This document shows positions 11,401-23,100 of a stretch of DNA of 64,000 nucleotides, one piece after another; position 1 is the stretch's first letter, and the number at the start of each line of letters is the position of its first letter. Source of the stretch: Archivesica marissinica (taxonomy: Eukaryota; Mollusca; Bivalvia; Venerida; Vesicomyidae); contig CM026401.1 in the NCBI GenBank assembly GCA_014843695.1, positions 44,217,485 to 44,281,484 on the forward strand, written 5' to 3'. The position numbers and the translations under genes are program-made. The notes under the pieces were generated by a model. The model made no database searches and was not told where the DNA came from. It worked only from the letters and a program-made list of their open reading frames with translations.

Positions 11401-13330
11401 CAATGTGAAAGAGAAAATGTTTGTTAATATAGTACACTGTGTATATTGATGCAGTGTTAAATGCACAATACACAATAACATGCATATAGACATATTCCAT
11501 TCGCATGTTAAGATTTATATATTTTAGACAAATAAAATTGTTTTCGAATCTTCTTTCTGCAATTATATTAAGGGCCTCACTATTATAAATAGTACCCTTT
11601 GAAGGGCCTCATTATATTATACATGTGCTAAGATAAGTATTTTATTAATAGTTTAGTGTGTTGTACAATTCAGATATAGTGTACAACCTGTTCACTTATC
11701 TTTGTTTAATTGTAATTATCGTTATTATTGAAAATATGCAATTTGCCAAATTAACCGAATAGTATAATGGCTGTTAACAGGGCCTCAGATGACACACAAG
11801 GACATGTATACACACAATGGTTTCAAGTACTGATACTATTCTACCAACAGAACAAAGTTTATTTACTTTTCCCTCACTGGGAACAAAACGAAAACACTTT
11901 GTATTTTATATTTCTCTAAAACAGGCAAAATTACCATTCAAGGGCCTCATTTTCATCAAACGAGTACAACTATTATTTGTTTGTAAAAAATTAGATACTA
12001 ATATGCCTTCTCTATTAATTACCATGTGAAAACAATTGAAGTAGTAACAATTAATTAAATTATTGGAACTTTAAAACGTGTTGTGTTTTTTTAAATTAAA
12101 AATGGAGTCAAAGGGCCTCTCGTGGTTGTCTTCCGGGCATTATGGAAAGTATACACCCTCATGTTACTTGTGTGAGAATTTGGTGCTTTTTACACCTTCC
12201 GAACGAAATCATCATTTTGTGGTCCTTATCTACTACACTAAAAGAAGAAATATTATTGGGAATCACTTGTGTTTATCATGTTTTTGGCGCCATCGTGTCA
12301 GCAATAGTTCCGAGTATACCGCGGCAAATGGCCGATGCCCTGATTTGTGTGTTTATACAAACTTGAAGTGATGCATATAGGGCCACTTTGTTGATCAGTG
12401 CGTAGTAGAGTCCCTGTACTACCATTTATATACCAGTATCTCCAAACACTTCATATCCCAGTGTTACTGTCCCTGAATAATCCCAAAAAGTATATACATC
12501 TTCTTATGTGGTTTCCTCTGTTTTATCTCACGACATTCAGTGAAAAGATCAATGCTATGATTTCATTACGTCACTAGCTTCATTATATGACGTCATCAAT
12601 TAAGATGTACGCAGTTACTCAATTAATACATATGTGTATTGCCATTACACGACACGGCTCCGTTTACACGTTACACATGGCCGCTCTAGTGGGAAATACT
12701 CCTTTTTGTCAGACACATTACATTTTGTATGCATTCTAATCATTTGTCTTACCAGTGTTAATATCACAATACCACGGCCTGAAAGCGGTGTCTAGGGTTT
12801 CTAGGGTGCCACAATAGTTTGTAGTGAGACACGGGTTACATGTTTTGCTGATAATGTGAAGACAAGTGTCATTAATATGCAAAGGATGGACATAACATTT
12901 AATTTCAGCCCTTGTATATACAAGCCGGCAATAATCGAGATTTTTGAAATCACAAAAGTGAGCTGATTTGATACTATTTTATTGCTGTATTTACATGTAT
13001 GTGACAATTACAAACAAATTACAAATACACAATTAGCAAATGGGTTGGCCCAAGTTCTAACAATATTAGTGATTTGCCCCCCATAGAAGTGATTTGAACA
13101 CTACATAATTTAAACAGCTTAATTAAACAAGAAGATCTTTACTGCAGTGCACACTTAAATCGAGAGATCTAAACGGTTTGATAGACGATAACAGTTTTCG
13201 AATAAAATTTCATCCTTAGTCGCTCCTTTACATTTCTTTCTAAGCTTCTTCTTTTCCATCATTTTCCAAATAGTGCTTCTTATGTATAATATCTCTGTCC
13301 TTGTTTCTTCTTATTTAAAAATATATATCA
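11400..13330. other. Unique AT-rich sequence, no recognisable gene
   Basis: Short open frames here (for example 12078-12371 plus) have no motif I recognise. The word GGGCCTC recurs at about 11572, 11604, 11780, 11943 and 12114. At about 13038 there is AGCAAATGGGTTGG-CC-CAAGTT, which recurs with two insertions near 60719. Confidence 0.5.
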
Positions 13331-13768
13331 CATTCCATGTCATTCATATCCACTCTGGCTGGCTATGTACATCATCAACAGTGCACATTCCATGTCATTC
13401 ATATCCACTCTGGCTGGTTATGTACATCATCAACAGTGCACATTCCATGTCATTCATATCCACTCTGGCTGGTTATGTACATCATCAACAGTGCACATTC
13501 CATGTCATTCATATCCACTCTGGCTGGTTATGTACATCATCAACAGTGCACATTCCATGTCATTCATATCCACTCTGGCTGGTTATGTACATCATCAACA
13601 GTGCACATTCCATGTCATTCATATCCACTCTGGCTGGTTATGTACATCATCAACAGTGCACATTCCATGTCATTCATATCCACTCTGGCTGGTTATGTAC
13701 ATCATCAACAGTGCACATTCCATGTCATTCATATCCACTCTGGCTGGTTATGTACATCATCAACAGTA
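13331..13768. repeat. 55-bp minisatellite, 8 copies
   Basis: The unit starts CATTCCATGTCATTCATATC and ends with TACATCATCAACAGTGCA. Copies are practically identical, apart from GGCTATG in the first and GGTTATG in later ones, suggesting recent expansion. Confidence 0.95.
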
Positions 13769-13854
13769 CTATCTTTCTTTGTTATACCTATTTAAATGTA
13801 TTATATAGGTTTTGTTTATCTCTTTTCTTCTTTTTTATTAAATTAAACAAACCT

Positions 13855-14223
13855 AGCCGTAATATATCTATTTATAAGTGTATATTATATATGTATGTGT
13901 GTAAATGTATATGTATGTATATATGTATGATGGGTGTGTATGTGGTACATATGTGTGTTTTTATGAATGCATTTGCATGCATATATGGGCATTTTGTGTA
14001 TGCATTGATATACATGTATGGGTGTATATACGCATGTTTGTATATATACTATAACTATTATGGCAATAACCTAAATTTGCAAATGTCAATTGCAATATGT
14101 GAAAAAAAAACAATTGTTTTGTTATTATAAAAAATGTTTATGAAATAATAAAAAAAATGAATAAAAAAAACAACTTCAAAAAAAAAAAAAAAATTAAAAA
14201 AAAAAAAAGCCGTAATATATCTT
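13855..14223 (+). mobile_element. Retroposed 3' end with poly-A tail and 15-bp target-site duplication
   Basis: AGCCGTAATATATCT occurs at 13855-13869 and again at about 14209-14223. The second copy comes directly after an A-rich tail (about 14158-14208). Between them are about 339 bases whose end holds overlapping AATAAA signals (near 14143 and 14160) some 15-20 bases before the long A run. TSD, insert, poly-A, TSD is the signature of LINE-machinery target-primed insertion. The insert is TG/TA-rich, and I cannot say whether its source was a LINE tail or an mRNA 3' UTR. Confidence 0.75.
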
Positions 14224-14478
14224 GAATCATGCTAAGCAGATTAATCGCCATATCTTGCACCGGTGTTTTATGCGGTGGAGAGAATTTCAATAAGCTATAA
14301 TAGCTTCCAATTCAATCCACTAGTCATTGTAAATATATCTGTGTAAATTATGTATATGTATAGAGTGAATACTATGCCGAATACATATGTTTAAACCAAA
14401 GCTGAAACATGTATATAACGCAGTTTACAAGATATAATATATATAGTACTAGTCTGCACACTCCACTGTCCAGTTTCC
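14224..14478. other. Unique sequence, nothing recognised
   Basis: A/T-rich spacer between the retroposed insert and the 20-bp array. No open frame or element was recognised. Confidence 0.5.
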
Positions 14479-14621
14479 CCACGAAGTGCGCCCCAGACCA
14501 AGACGTGCGCCCCAGGACCAAGACGTGCGCCCCAGGACCACGAAGTGCGCCCCAGGACCACGAAGTGCGCCCCAGGACCACGAAGTGCGCCCCAGGACCA
14601 CGAAGTGCATCCCAGGACCAA
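14479..14621. repeat. 20-bp GC-rich minisatellite, about 7 copies
   Basis: The unit is CACGAAGTGCGCCCCAGGAC, with an AAGACGTGCG variant in the first copies. It is markedly more GC-rich than its surroundings. Confidence 0.9.
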
Positions 14622-15280
14622 GACTGTCGCAAAAGAAAACGAAAAGGATTGGAGAGTTGCTAACCCAAAGAACATAAACACAAAATGTATGTTTGCCCTA
14701 CCACCTTTCGCCACGTATGCAAGTGACCTAGCATATTGAATATACATTAAGATTTAAAGGCATTCTTTAGCTAACCTTGTTTATATATATGCATGTAGTC
14801 AGAGCAACAACCCTTTCCTAAAACACTGTCCACATGTTTGCTATATTGTCATTTCTCGTGCTTAACAGCAAACCATGCATAGTTATTCTTAGTATAAATG
14901 GTGTCCACACGTTGGTTGTTTTATATGCCTGTTGTATAGCAACGAGACGAGTCTCTCGTTTATAGTCCCAGCTGAATGATTTGATATTGAGAGGGTCAGA
15001 CTCATCACTTTTAGATGCTGTTTATTTTAAACGTTTTAGAAAACTTATTCGCCCAAATGCATTTATGCGATGGCGACTTTTAGATACATTTAACTACATG
15101 CGATATCGAGAGGGTCAGATAGGGTGGGGGTTGCGATGTCTTGCTAATATATACCTCCATTCTCGAACCCCTACATCATTATTTGTGGCAACAATTGTTG
15201 CCATAGCTTTTCTTGTTTAAAATCTAATTTGGCGGGGAAATAATAACGGTTTCAATGTGAAAGGGAAGACGACTCAATAA
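14622..15280. other. Unique sequence, no supported gene
   Basis: The 79-codon frame at 14981-15220 has no ATG start and no recognised motif. GAGAGGGTCAGA occurs twice (about 14988 and 15109). Confidence 0.4.
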
Positions 15281-15422
15281 GTTAATACAACAACTCGTCA
15301 TACGCGGTTATTTCCCTTACCATAGACAATTTCAATAATTTACTCAAGGTTACAAAACTAGAATTACAATCAATGCACAATAGTTCATCCATTATCATAG
15401 CTATTGATGCATTAATACAAAC

Positions 15423-15602
15423 CTTGATGATGCTTTTCTCATTAAATTCCTTGGCATGCTCCTTAATTTCATCAAGAGTTTCAAGGCCACGCTTGATACT
15501 CTCCCGGTGCGCTAGATGTCCGCGGCGAGTCCATTCAAGCTGTGCATAGTAGGCGCCAAGTGCAATAAGCGCTATTCCAAGAATATATCCAGACGTGCCC
15601 AT
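15423..15602 (-). CDS. Candidate first coding exon, membrane-anchored protein of unknown function
   Basis: On the minus strand an ATG at 15602 in a good context (A at -3, G at +4) opens 60 codons ending exactly at AAG|GTTTGT, a plausible splice donor (15423/15422). The peptide starts MGTSGYILGIALIALGAYYA, a likely signal anchor of about 15 hydrophobic residues with few charges before it. A charged helix follows (QLEWTRRGHLAHRESIKRG, then LETLDEIKEHAKEFNEKSIIK). The open frame runs past the donor to 15282, but that extension looks like intron: it is less ordered in composition. The length is phase 0 (180 nt). I do not recognise the family. A small mitochondrial or ER membrane protein would fit, but that is only inference. 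No partner exon was identified in the window. Confidence 0.4.
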
Positions 15603-15999
15603 ATTCTTCAACTGATACTAAAAGCATCAACTTCACACAAATCAAAGATTTGAACTAATTGATAGTTAAATCTCCCCTCTCAAATGATATCCAAACACCG
15701 CGTCCTTCTCTGTCCTCTAGTTGAACTTGTGTGCAAATAAGATTTAGGTAAACCTGCGGACAATGGTGTGTAACCTCTTGTCTGTGGTATCTATGCATGA
15801 ACGTTCAGCTCCTACAAATGTGCACGTGGACACCGGTCATGTATGTGCGAGGAAGCGAGACGCTATACATGTAGGCACTTAGTATTCTCATTTAGCTCTA
15901 CAAAATATATCCAGGACTTGTTCATGTCTATCAACAAATTGACAACAATTCAGCGAGTTAAGCCGTTTGGTAGCAATAGTACTTCAGTTTCTACAAATC
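15603..15999. other. Unique sequence upstream of the candidate exon
   Basis: No open frame or repeat was recognised. If the exon at 15423-15602 is real, this holds its 5' UTR and promoter, but no TATA box or initiator stands out. Confidence 0.35.
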
Positions 16000-16215
16000 T
16001 ATTTTAGCTCGATTGCGAAACAAGTCCTTACAACTTATATTAATCACTCTCGAGACCTCATTCTTGATGTAATACATCGCCACGAGGGAGAGACAAGAGG
16101 CAACGTGGAATTTAAATGCCTTGCCTAAGAGCACACTCGTAACGGCTCCATCGGGGCTCGAACTCCAGGTGGTTAGCACCGGAAGCGAACGCTCTACAAC
16201 TGCGCTGTCACGACA
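16000..16215 (-). mobile_element. tRNA-derived SINE, copy 1 (minus strand)
   Basis: Read on the minus strand from about 16215, the element starts GTCGTGACAGCGCAGTTGTA (tRNA-like A box) followed by GAGTTCGAGCCCCG (B box, about 16150-16165). The body has GTGTGCTCTTAGGCAAGGCA. It ends near GTTTCGCAATCGAGCTAAAA at about 16002. A second, diverged copy lies on the plus strand at about 51075-51290, which defines the repeat. A short AAGTACT flanks both ends and may be a worn target-site duplication. Confidence 0.75.
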
Positions 16216-16354
16216 TAAGAGTACTTTGAATGATAATGTTTGCTATGCATTTAAATCGGTTATACAAAGAGTAGGTTATGCGTACATCGGTGTTTTGATG
16301 CGATCTTAGATCGTTGATCTTAGCGCAGGTTATTATGTAAGTAGAACTATGTGG

Positions 16355-16574
16355 GGTCGCTGACTTGTATACCACTGTAACCTATCATCACTGATGGTCA
16401 CTGGTTCGAGCCCCGCTCAGGCCGTGTCTCATTTATATGAAACAGTTTCTTACGGCGTACTCCCAAGTACTGGTTAACCGTTGGAGCCTGCCCAGGTGTT
16501 GTTAGGTAAACTGCCCGCCGGCGATATAGCCCAAAATGGTGATGATGCAGGCGTAAAACCAGAAATATAACATA
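16355..16574 (+). mobile_element. tRNA-derived SINE of a second type, with 12-bp target-site duplication
   Basis: The insert is flanked by the perfect direct repeat AGAACTATGTGG (16343-16354 and 16575-16586). The tRNA-like head has a B box CTGGTTCGAGCCCCGC (about 16402-16417). The body contains GTACTCCCAAGTACTGGTTA, and the 3' end reads GATGATGCAGGCGTAAAACC then an A-rich tail. This matches the general layout of mollusc SINEs with a GGCGTTAAACC-like end. The intact TSD suggests a fairly recent insertion. Confidence 0.8.
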
Positions 16575-16599
16575 AGAACTATGTGGTCGGTGATTCAAT

Positions 16600-16710
16600 C
16601 GATTTAATTTCTGTTCGCATGACATAAATGTTTCCCACTGCCAAGTGATAGGAAACGGAAATGCTGATCAGCTGGCCAAAGCAAGTGCTCAGAATTTTGA
16701 AGTATTGTTA
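16600..16710 (+). pseudogene. LINE RNase H domain scrap
   Basis: The plus frame near 16630-16710 reads VSHCQVIGNGNADQLAKASA. This matches the C-terminal RNase H signature SHxGIxGNExADxLAK of Jockey/R1-type retrotransposons, where the GNExAD acidic pair is catalytic (here GNGNAD, so the glutamate is lost). A stop follows shortly after. Nothing else of the element is recognisable around it. Confidence 0.6.
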
Positions 16711-17165
16711 CAGCCCTAATCAACAGTGAGGTGGGTGGCCCTGCGAAGAGCCGTTCGGAAAGAAGAAACCATCACCATCCATGCACAGCTTCACGTCCAC
16801 TATCAGTGTGAGCTTAGAATACGAAGGGAAGTAAGCGAGTATGTCATACGGCGTGATATAATTGCACGGTTAATGTTACTAAATCTAAATCAGAAAGTTA
16901 ACGGATTCTAACAGCTTTGTCCAAGAAATGTTATGAATATTAAAGTGGTCAATACCCGATGGCATGACTCAGCGATTTAAATACAACATTCTTACTGACA
17001 CTTGGTTCCAGTGTAATATGTGTATGTGTTTTCGGCAGCAACCATTTCAACTCAAGTGGATGTAAATTTATTTCGGCTTTTTGTGAAACCTGATCAATAT
17101 ATCGTATCGTATGTTAAAGGTATGAAAAAGATGTAGAAATATTGTTTAAACTGTTAAATTTGTGC
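16711..17165. other. Unique sequence, nothing recognised
   Basis: A 61-codon frame at 16726-16911 has no recognised motif. It may be further retrotransposon debris after the RNase H scrap. Confidence 0.4.
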
Positions 17166-20100
17166 GAGACTCTGTGTCTCCTAGTAACCGAGCCTCTGTG
17201 TCTCCTAGTAACCGAGCATCTGTGTCTCCTAGTAACCGAGTATCTGTGTATCCTAGTAACCGAGCCTCTGTGTCTCCTAGTAACCGAGCCTCTGTGTCTC
17301 CTAGTAACCGAGCCTCTGTGTCTCCTAGTAACCGAGCCTCTGTGTCTCCTAGTAACCTAGCCTCTGTGTCTCCTAGTAACCGAGCCTCTGTGTCTCCTAG
17401 TAACCTAGCCTCTGTATCTCCTAGTAACTGAGCCTCTGTGTCTCCTAGTAACCTAGCCTCTGTATCTCCTAGTAACCTAGCCTCTGTGTCTCCTAGTAAC
17501 CTCGCCTCTGTGTCCCCTAGTAACCTAGCCTCTGTGTCTCTTAGTAATCTAGCTTCTGTGTCTCCCAGTAACCTAGCACATGTGTCTCCTAGTAACCGAG
17601 CCGCTGTGTCTCTTAGTAACCGAGCCTCTGTGTCTCCTAGTAATCTAGCCTCTGTGTCTCCTAGTAACCGAGCCTCTGTGTCTCCTAGTAACCGAGCCTC
17701 TGTGCCTCCTAGTAACCTAGCCTCTGTATCTCCTAGTAACCTAGCCTCTGTGTCTCCTAGTAACCTAGCCTCTGTGTCCCCTAGTAACCGAGCCTCTGTG
17801 TCTCCTAGTAACCTAGCCTCTGTGTCTCCTAGTAACAGAGCCTCTTTGTCTCCTAGTAACCTAGCCTCTGTGTCTCCTAGTAACCGATCCTCTGTTTCTC
17901 CTAGTAACCGATCCTCTGTGTCTCCTAGTAACCGATCCTCTGTGTCTCCTAGTAACCGAGCCTCTGTTTCTCCTAGTAACCGAGTATCTGTGTCTCCTAG
18001 TAACCTAGCCTCTGTGTCTCCTAGTAACCGATCCTCTGTGTCTCCTAGTAACCGAGCCTCTGTATCTCCTAGTAACTGAGCCTCTGTGTCTCCTAGTAAC
18101 CTAGCCTCTGTATCTCCTAGTTACCTAGCCTCTGTGTCTCCTAGTAACCTCGCCTCTGTGTCCCCTAGTAACCTAGCCTCTGTGTCTCTTAGTAATCTAG
18201 CTTCTGTGTCTCCCAGTAACCTAGCACATGTGTCTCCTAGTAACCGAGCCGCTGTGTCTCCTAGTAACCGAGCCTCTGTGTCTCCTAGTAACCTAGCCTC
18301 TGTGTCTCCTAGTAACCGAGCCTCTGTGTCTCCTAGTAACCGAGCCTCTGTGTCTCCTAGTAACCTAGCCTCTGTATCTCCTAGTAACCTAGCCTCTGTG
18401 TCTCCTAGTAACCTAGCCTCTGTGTCCCCTAGTAACCGAGCCTCTGTGTCTCCTAGTAACCTAGCCTCTGTGTCTCCTAGTAACAGAGCCTCTTTGTCTC
18501 CTAGTAACCTAGCCTCTGTGTCTCCTAGTAACCGATCCTCTGTTTCTCCTAGTAACCGATCCTCTGTGTCTCCTAGTAACCGATCCTCTGTGTCTCCTAG
18601 TAACCGAGCCTCTGTTTCTCCTAGTAACATAGTATCTGTGTCTCCTAGTAACCTAGCCTCTGTGTCTCCTAGTAACCGATCCTCTGTGTCTCCTAGTAAC
18701 CGAGCCTCGGTTTCTCCTAGTAACCGAGCCTCTGTATCTCCTAGTAACCGAGCCTCTGTGTCTCCTAGTAACCCAGCCTATGTGTCTCCTAGTAACCGAG
18801 CCTCTGTGTCTCCTAGTAACCGAGTATCTGTGTATCCTAGTAACCGAGCCTCTGTGTCTCCTAGTAACCGAGCCTCTGTGTCTCCTAGTAACCGAGTATC
18901 TGTGTATCCTAGTAACCGAGCCTCTGTGTCTCCTAGTAACCTAGCCTCTGTGTCTCCTAGTAACCGAGCATCTGTGTCTCCTAGTAACCGAGCCTCTGTG
19001 TCTCCTAGTAACCTAGCCTCTGTGTCTCCTAGTAACCTAGCCTCTGTGTCTCCTAGTAACCTAGCCTCTGTGTCTCCTAGTAACCTAGCCTCTGTGTCCC
19101 CTAGTAACCGAGCCTCTGTGTCTCCTAGTAACCTAGCCTCTGTGTCTCCTAGTAAAAGAGCCTCTTTGTCTCCTAGTAACCTAGCCTCTGTGTCTCCTAG
19201 TAACCGATCCTCTGTTTCTCCTAGTAACCGATCCTCTGTGTCTCCTAGTAACCGATCCTCTGTGTCTCCTAGTAACCGAGCCTCTGTTTCTCCTAGTAAC
19301 CGAGTATCTGTGTCTCCTAGTAACCTAGCCTCTGTGTCTCCTAGTAACCGATCCTCTGTGTCTCCTAGTAACCGAGCCTCTGTATCTCCTAGTAACTGAG
19401 CCTCTGTGTCTCCTAGTAACCTAGCCTCTGTATCTCCTAGTTACCTAGCCTCTGTGTCTCCTAGTAACCTCGCCTCTGTGTCCCCTAGTAACCTAGCCTC
19501 TGTGTCTCTTAGTAATCTAGCTTCTGTGTCTCCCAGTAACCTAGCACATGTGTCTCCTAGTAACCGAGCCGCTGTGTCTCCTAGTAACCGAGCCTCTGTG
19601 TCTCCTAGTAACCTAGCCTCTGTGTCTCCTAGTAACCGAGCCTCTGTGTCTCCTAGTAACCGAGCCTCTGTGTCTCCTAGTAACCTAGCCTCTGTATCTC
19701 CTAGTAACCTAGCCTCTGTGTCTCCTAGTAACCTAGCCTCTGTGTCCCCTAGTAACCGAGCCTCTGTGTCTCCTAGTAACCTAGCCTCTGTGTCTCCTAG
19801 TAACAGAGCCTCTTTGTCTCCTAGTAACCTAGCCTCTGTGTCTCCTAGTAACCGATCCTCTGTTTCTCCTAGTAACCGATCCTCTGTGTCTCCTAGTAAC
19901 CGATCCTCTGTGTCTCCTAGTAACCGAGCCTCTGTTTCTCCTAGTAACCGAGTATCTGTGTCTCCTAGTAACCTAGCCTCTGTGTCTCCTAGTAACCGAT
20001 CCTCTGTGTCTCCTAGTAACCGAGCCTCGGTTTCTCCTAGTAACCGAGCCTCTGTATCTCCTAGTAACCGAGCCTCTGTGTCTCCTAGTAACCCAGCCTA

Positions 20101-23100
20101 TGTGTCTCCTAGTAACCTAGCCTCTGTGTCTCCCAGTAACCGAGCCTCTGTGTCTCCTAGTAACCTAGCCTATGTGTCTCCTAGTAACCGAGCCTCTGTG
20201 TCTCCTAGTAACCGAGTATCTGTGTATCCTAGTAACCGAGCCTCTGTGTCTCCTAGTAACCGAGCCTCTGTGTCTCCTAGTAACCGCGCCTCTGTGTCTC
20301 CTAGTAACAGAGCCTCTTTGTCTCCTAGTAACCTAGCCTCTGTGTCTCCTAGTAACCGATCCTCTGTTTCTCATAGTAACCGATCCTCTGTGTCTCCTAG
20401 TAACCGATCCTCTGTGTCTCCTAGTAACCGAGCCTCTGTTTCTCCTAGTAACATAGTATCTGTGTCTCCTAGTAACCTAGCCTCTGTGTCTCCTAGTAAC
20501 CGATCCTCTGTGTCTCCTAGTAACCGAGCCTCGGTTTCTCCTAGTAACCGAGCCTCTGTATCTCCTAGTAACCGAGCCTCTGTGTCTCCTAGTAACCCAG
20601 CCTATGTGTCTCCTAGTAACCTAGCCTCTGTGTCTCCCAGTAACCGAGCCTCTGTGTCTCCTAGTAACCTAGCCTATGTGTCTCCTAGTAACCGAGCCTC
20701 TGTGTCTCCTAGTAACCGAGTATCTGTGTATCCTAGTAACCGAGCCTCTGTGTCTCCTAGTAACCGAGCCTCTGTGTCTCCTAGTAACCGCGCCTCTGTG
20801 TCTCCTAGTAACCGAGCCTCTGTGTCTCCTAGTAACCTAGCCTCTGTGTCTCCTAGTAACCGAGCATCTGTGTATCCTAGTAACCGAGCCTCTGTGTCTC
20901 CTAGTAACCTAGCCTCTGTATCTCCTAGTAACCTAGCCTCTGTGTCTCCTAGTAACCTAGCCTCTGTGTCCCCTAGTAACCGAGCCTCTGTGTCTCCTAG
21001 TAACCTAGCCTCTGTGTCTCCTAGTAACAGAGCCTCTTTGTCTACTAGTAACCTAGCCTCTGTGTCTCCTAGTAACCGATCCTCTGTTTCTCCTAGTAAC
21101 CGATCCTCTGTGTCTCCTAGTAACCGATGCTCTGTGTCTCCTAGTAACCGAGTATCTGTGTCTCCTAGTAACCTAGCCAATGTGTCTCCTAGTAACCGAT
21201 CCTCTGTGTCTCCTAGTAACCGAGCCTCGGTTTCTCCTAGTAACCGAGCCTCTGTATCTCCTAGTAACCGAGCCTCTGTGTCTCCTAGTAACCCAGCCTA
21301 TGTGTCTCCTAGTAACCTAGCCTCTGTGTCTCCCAGTAACAGAGCCTCTGTGTCTCCTAGTAACCTAGCCTATGTGTCTCCTAGTAACCGAGCCTCTGTG
21401 TCTCCTAGTAACCGAGTATCTGTGTATCCTAGTAACCGAGCCTCTGTGTCTCCTAGTAACCGAGCCTCTGTGTCTCCTAGTAACCGATCCTCTGTATCTC
21501 CTAGTAACCTGCCTCTGTATATCCTAGTAACCTAACCTCTGTGTCTCCTAGTAACCTATCCTCTGTGTCTCCTAGTAACCTAGCCTCTGTGTCTCCTAGT
21601 ATCCTAACCTCTGTGTATCCTAGTAACCTAGCCTCTGTTTCTCCTATTATCCTAGCCTCTGTGCCTCCTATTAACCTAGCCTCTGTTTCTCCTAGTAACC
21701 TAGCCTCAGTGTCTCCTAGTAACCTAGCTTCTGTGTCTCCTAGTAACCGAGCCTCTGTGTCTTCTAGTAACCTAGCCCCTGTGTCTCCTAGTAACCGAGC
21801 CTCTGTGTCTCCTAGTAACCTAGCCTCTGTGTCTCCTAGTAACCGATCCTCTGTGTCTCCCAGTAACCGAGTCTCGGTTTCTCCTAGTAACCGAGCCTCT
21901 GTATCTCCTAGTAACCGAGCCTCTGTGTCTCCTAGTAACCTAGCCTCTGTGTCTCCTAGTAACCTAGTCTCTGTGTCTCCTAGTAACCTAGCCTCTGTGT
22001 CTCCTGGTAACCGATCCTCTGTGTCTCCCAGTAACCGAGTCTCAGTGTCTCCTAGTAACCGAGCCTCTGTGTCTCCTTGTAACCTAGCATCTGTATCTCC
22101 TAGTAACCGATCCTCTGTGTCTCCTAGTAACCTAGCCTCTGTGTCTCCTAGTAACCGATCCTCTGTGTCTCCTAGTAACATAGCCTCTGTGTCTCCTGGT
22201 AACCTAGCCTCTGTGTCTCCTAGTAACCGAGACTCTGTGTCTCCTAGTAACCTAGCCTCTGTATCTCCTATTAACCGAGCACCTGTGTCTCCTAGTAACC
22301 GAGACACTGTGTCTCCTAGTAACCGAGCCTCTGTGTCTTATAGTAACCTAGCCTCTGTGTCTCCTAGTAACAGAGCCTCTTTGTCTCCTAGTAACCTAGC
22401 CTCTGTGTATCCTAGTAACCGAGCCTCTGTTTCTCCTAATAACCGAGCCTCTGTGTCTCCTAGTAACCGATCCTCTATGTCTCCTAGTAAACTAGCCGCT
22501 GTGTCTCCTAGTAACCTAGCATATGTGTCTCCTAGTAACCAAGCCTCTGTGTCTCCTAGTAACCTAGCCTCTCTGTCACCTAGTAACCTAGCTTCTGTGT
22601 CTCCTAGTAACCTAGCCTCTGTGTCTCCTAGTAACCTAGCCTATGTGTGTACTAGTAACCTAGCCGCTGTGTCTCCTAGTAATCTAGCCTCTGTGTATCC
22701 TAGTAACCAATCATCTGTGTCTCCTAGTAACCGATCCTCTGTGTCTCCTAGTAACCGAGCCTCTATGTCTCCTAGTAACCGAGCCTCTGTGTATCCTAGT
22801 AACCGAGCCTCTTTATCTCCTAGTAACCGAGCCTCTGTGTCTCCTAGTAACCTAGCCTATGTGTCTACTAGTAACTGAGCCTCTGTGTCTCCTAGTAACC
22901 TAGCCTCTGTATCTCCTAGTAACCTAGCCTCTGTGTCTCCTAGTAACCTCGCCTCTGTGTCCCCTAGTAACCTAGCCTCTGTGTCTCTTAGTAATCTAGC
23001 CTCTGTGTCTCCCAGTAACCTAGCACATGTGTCTCCTAGTAACCGAGCCGCTGTGTCTCCTAGTAACCGAGCCTCTGTGTCTCCTAGTAACCTAGCCTCT

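Noticed and set aside
16402..16417. Functional tRNA gene at the B box
   Set aside because: No cloverleaf can be completed and the element has a SINE body and target-site duplication.
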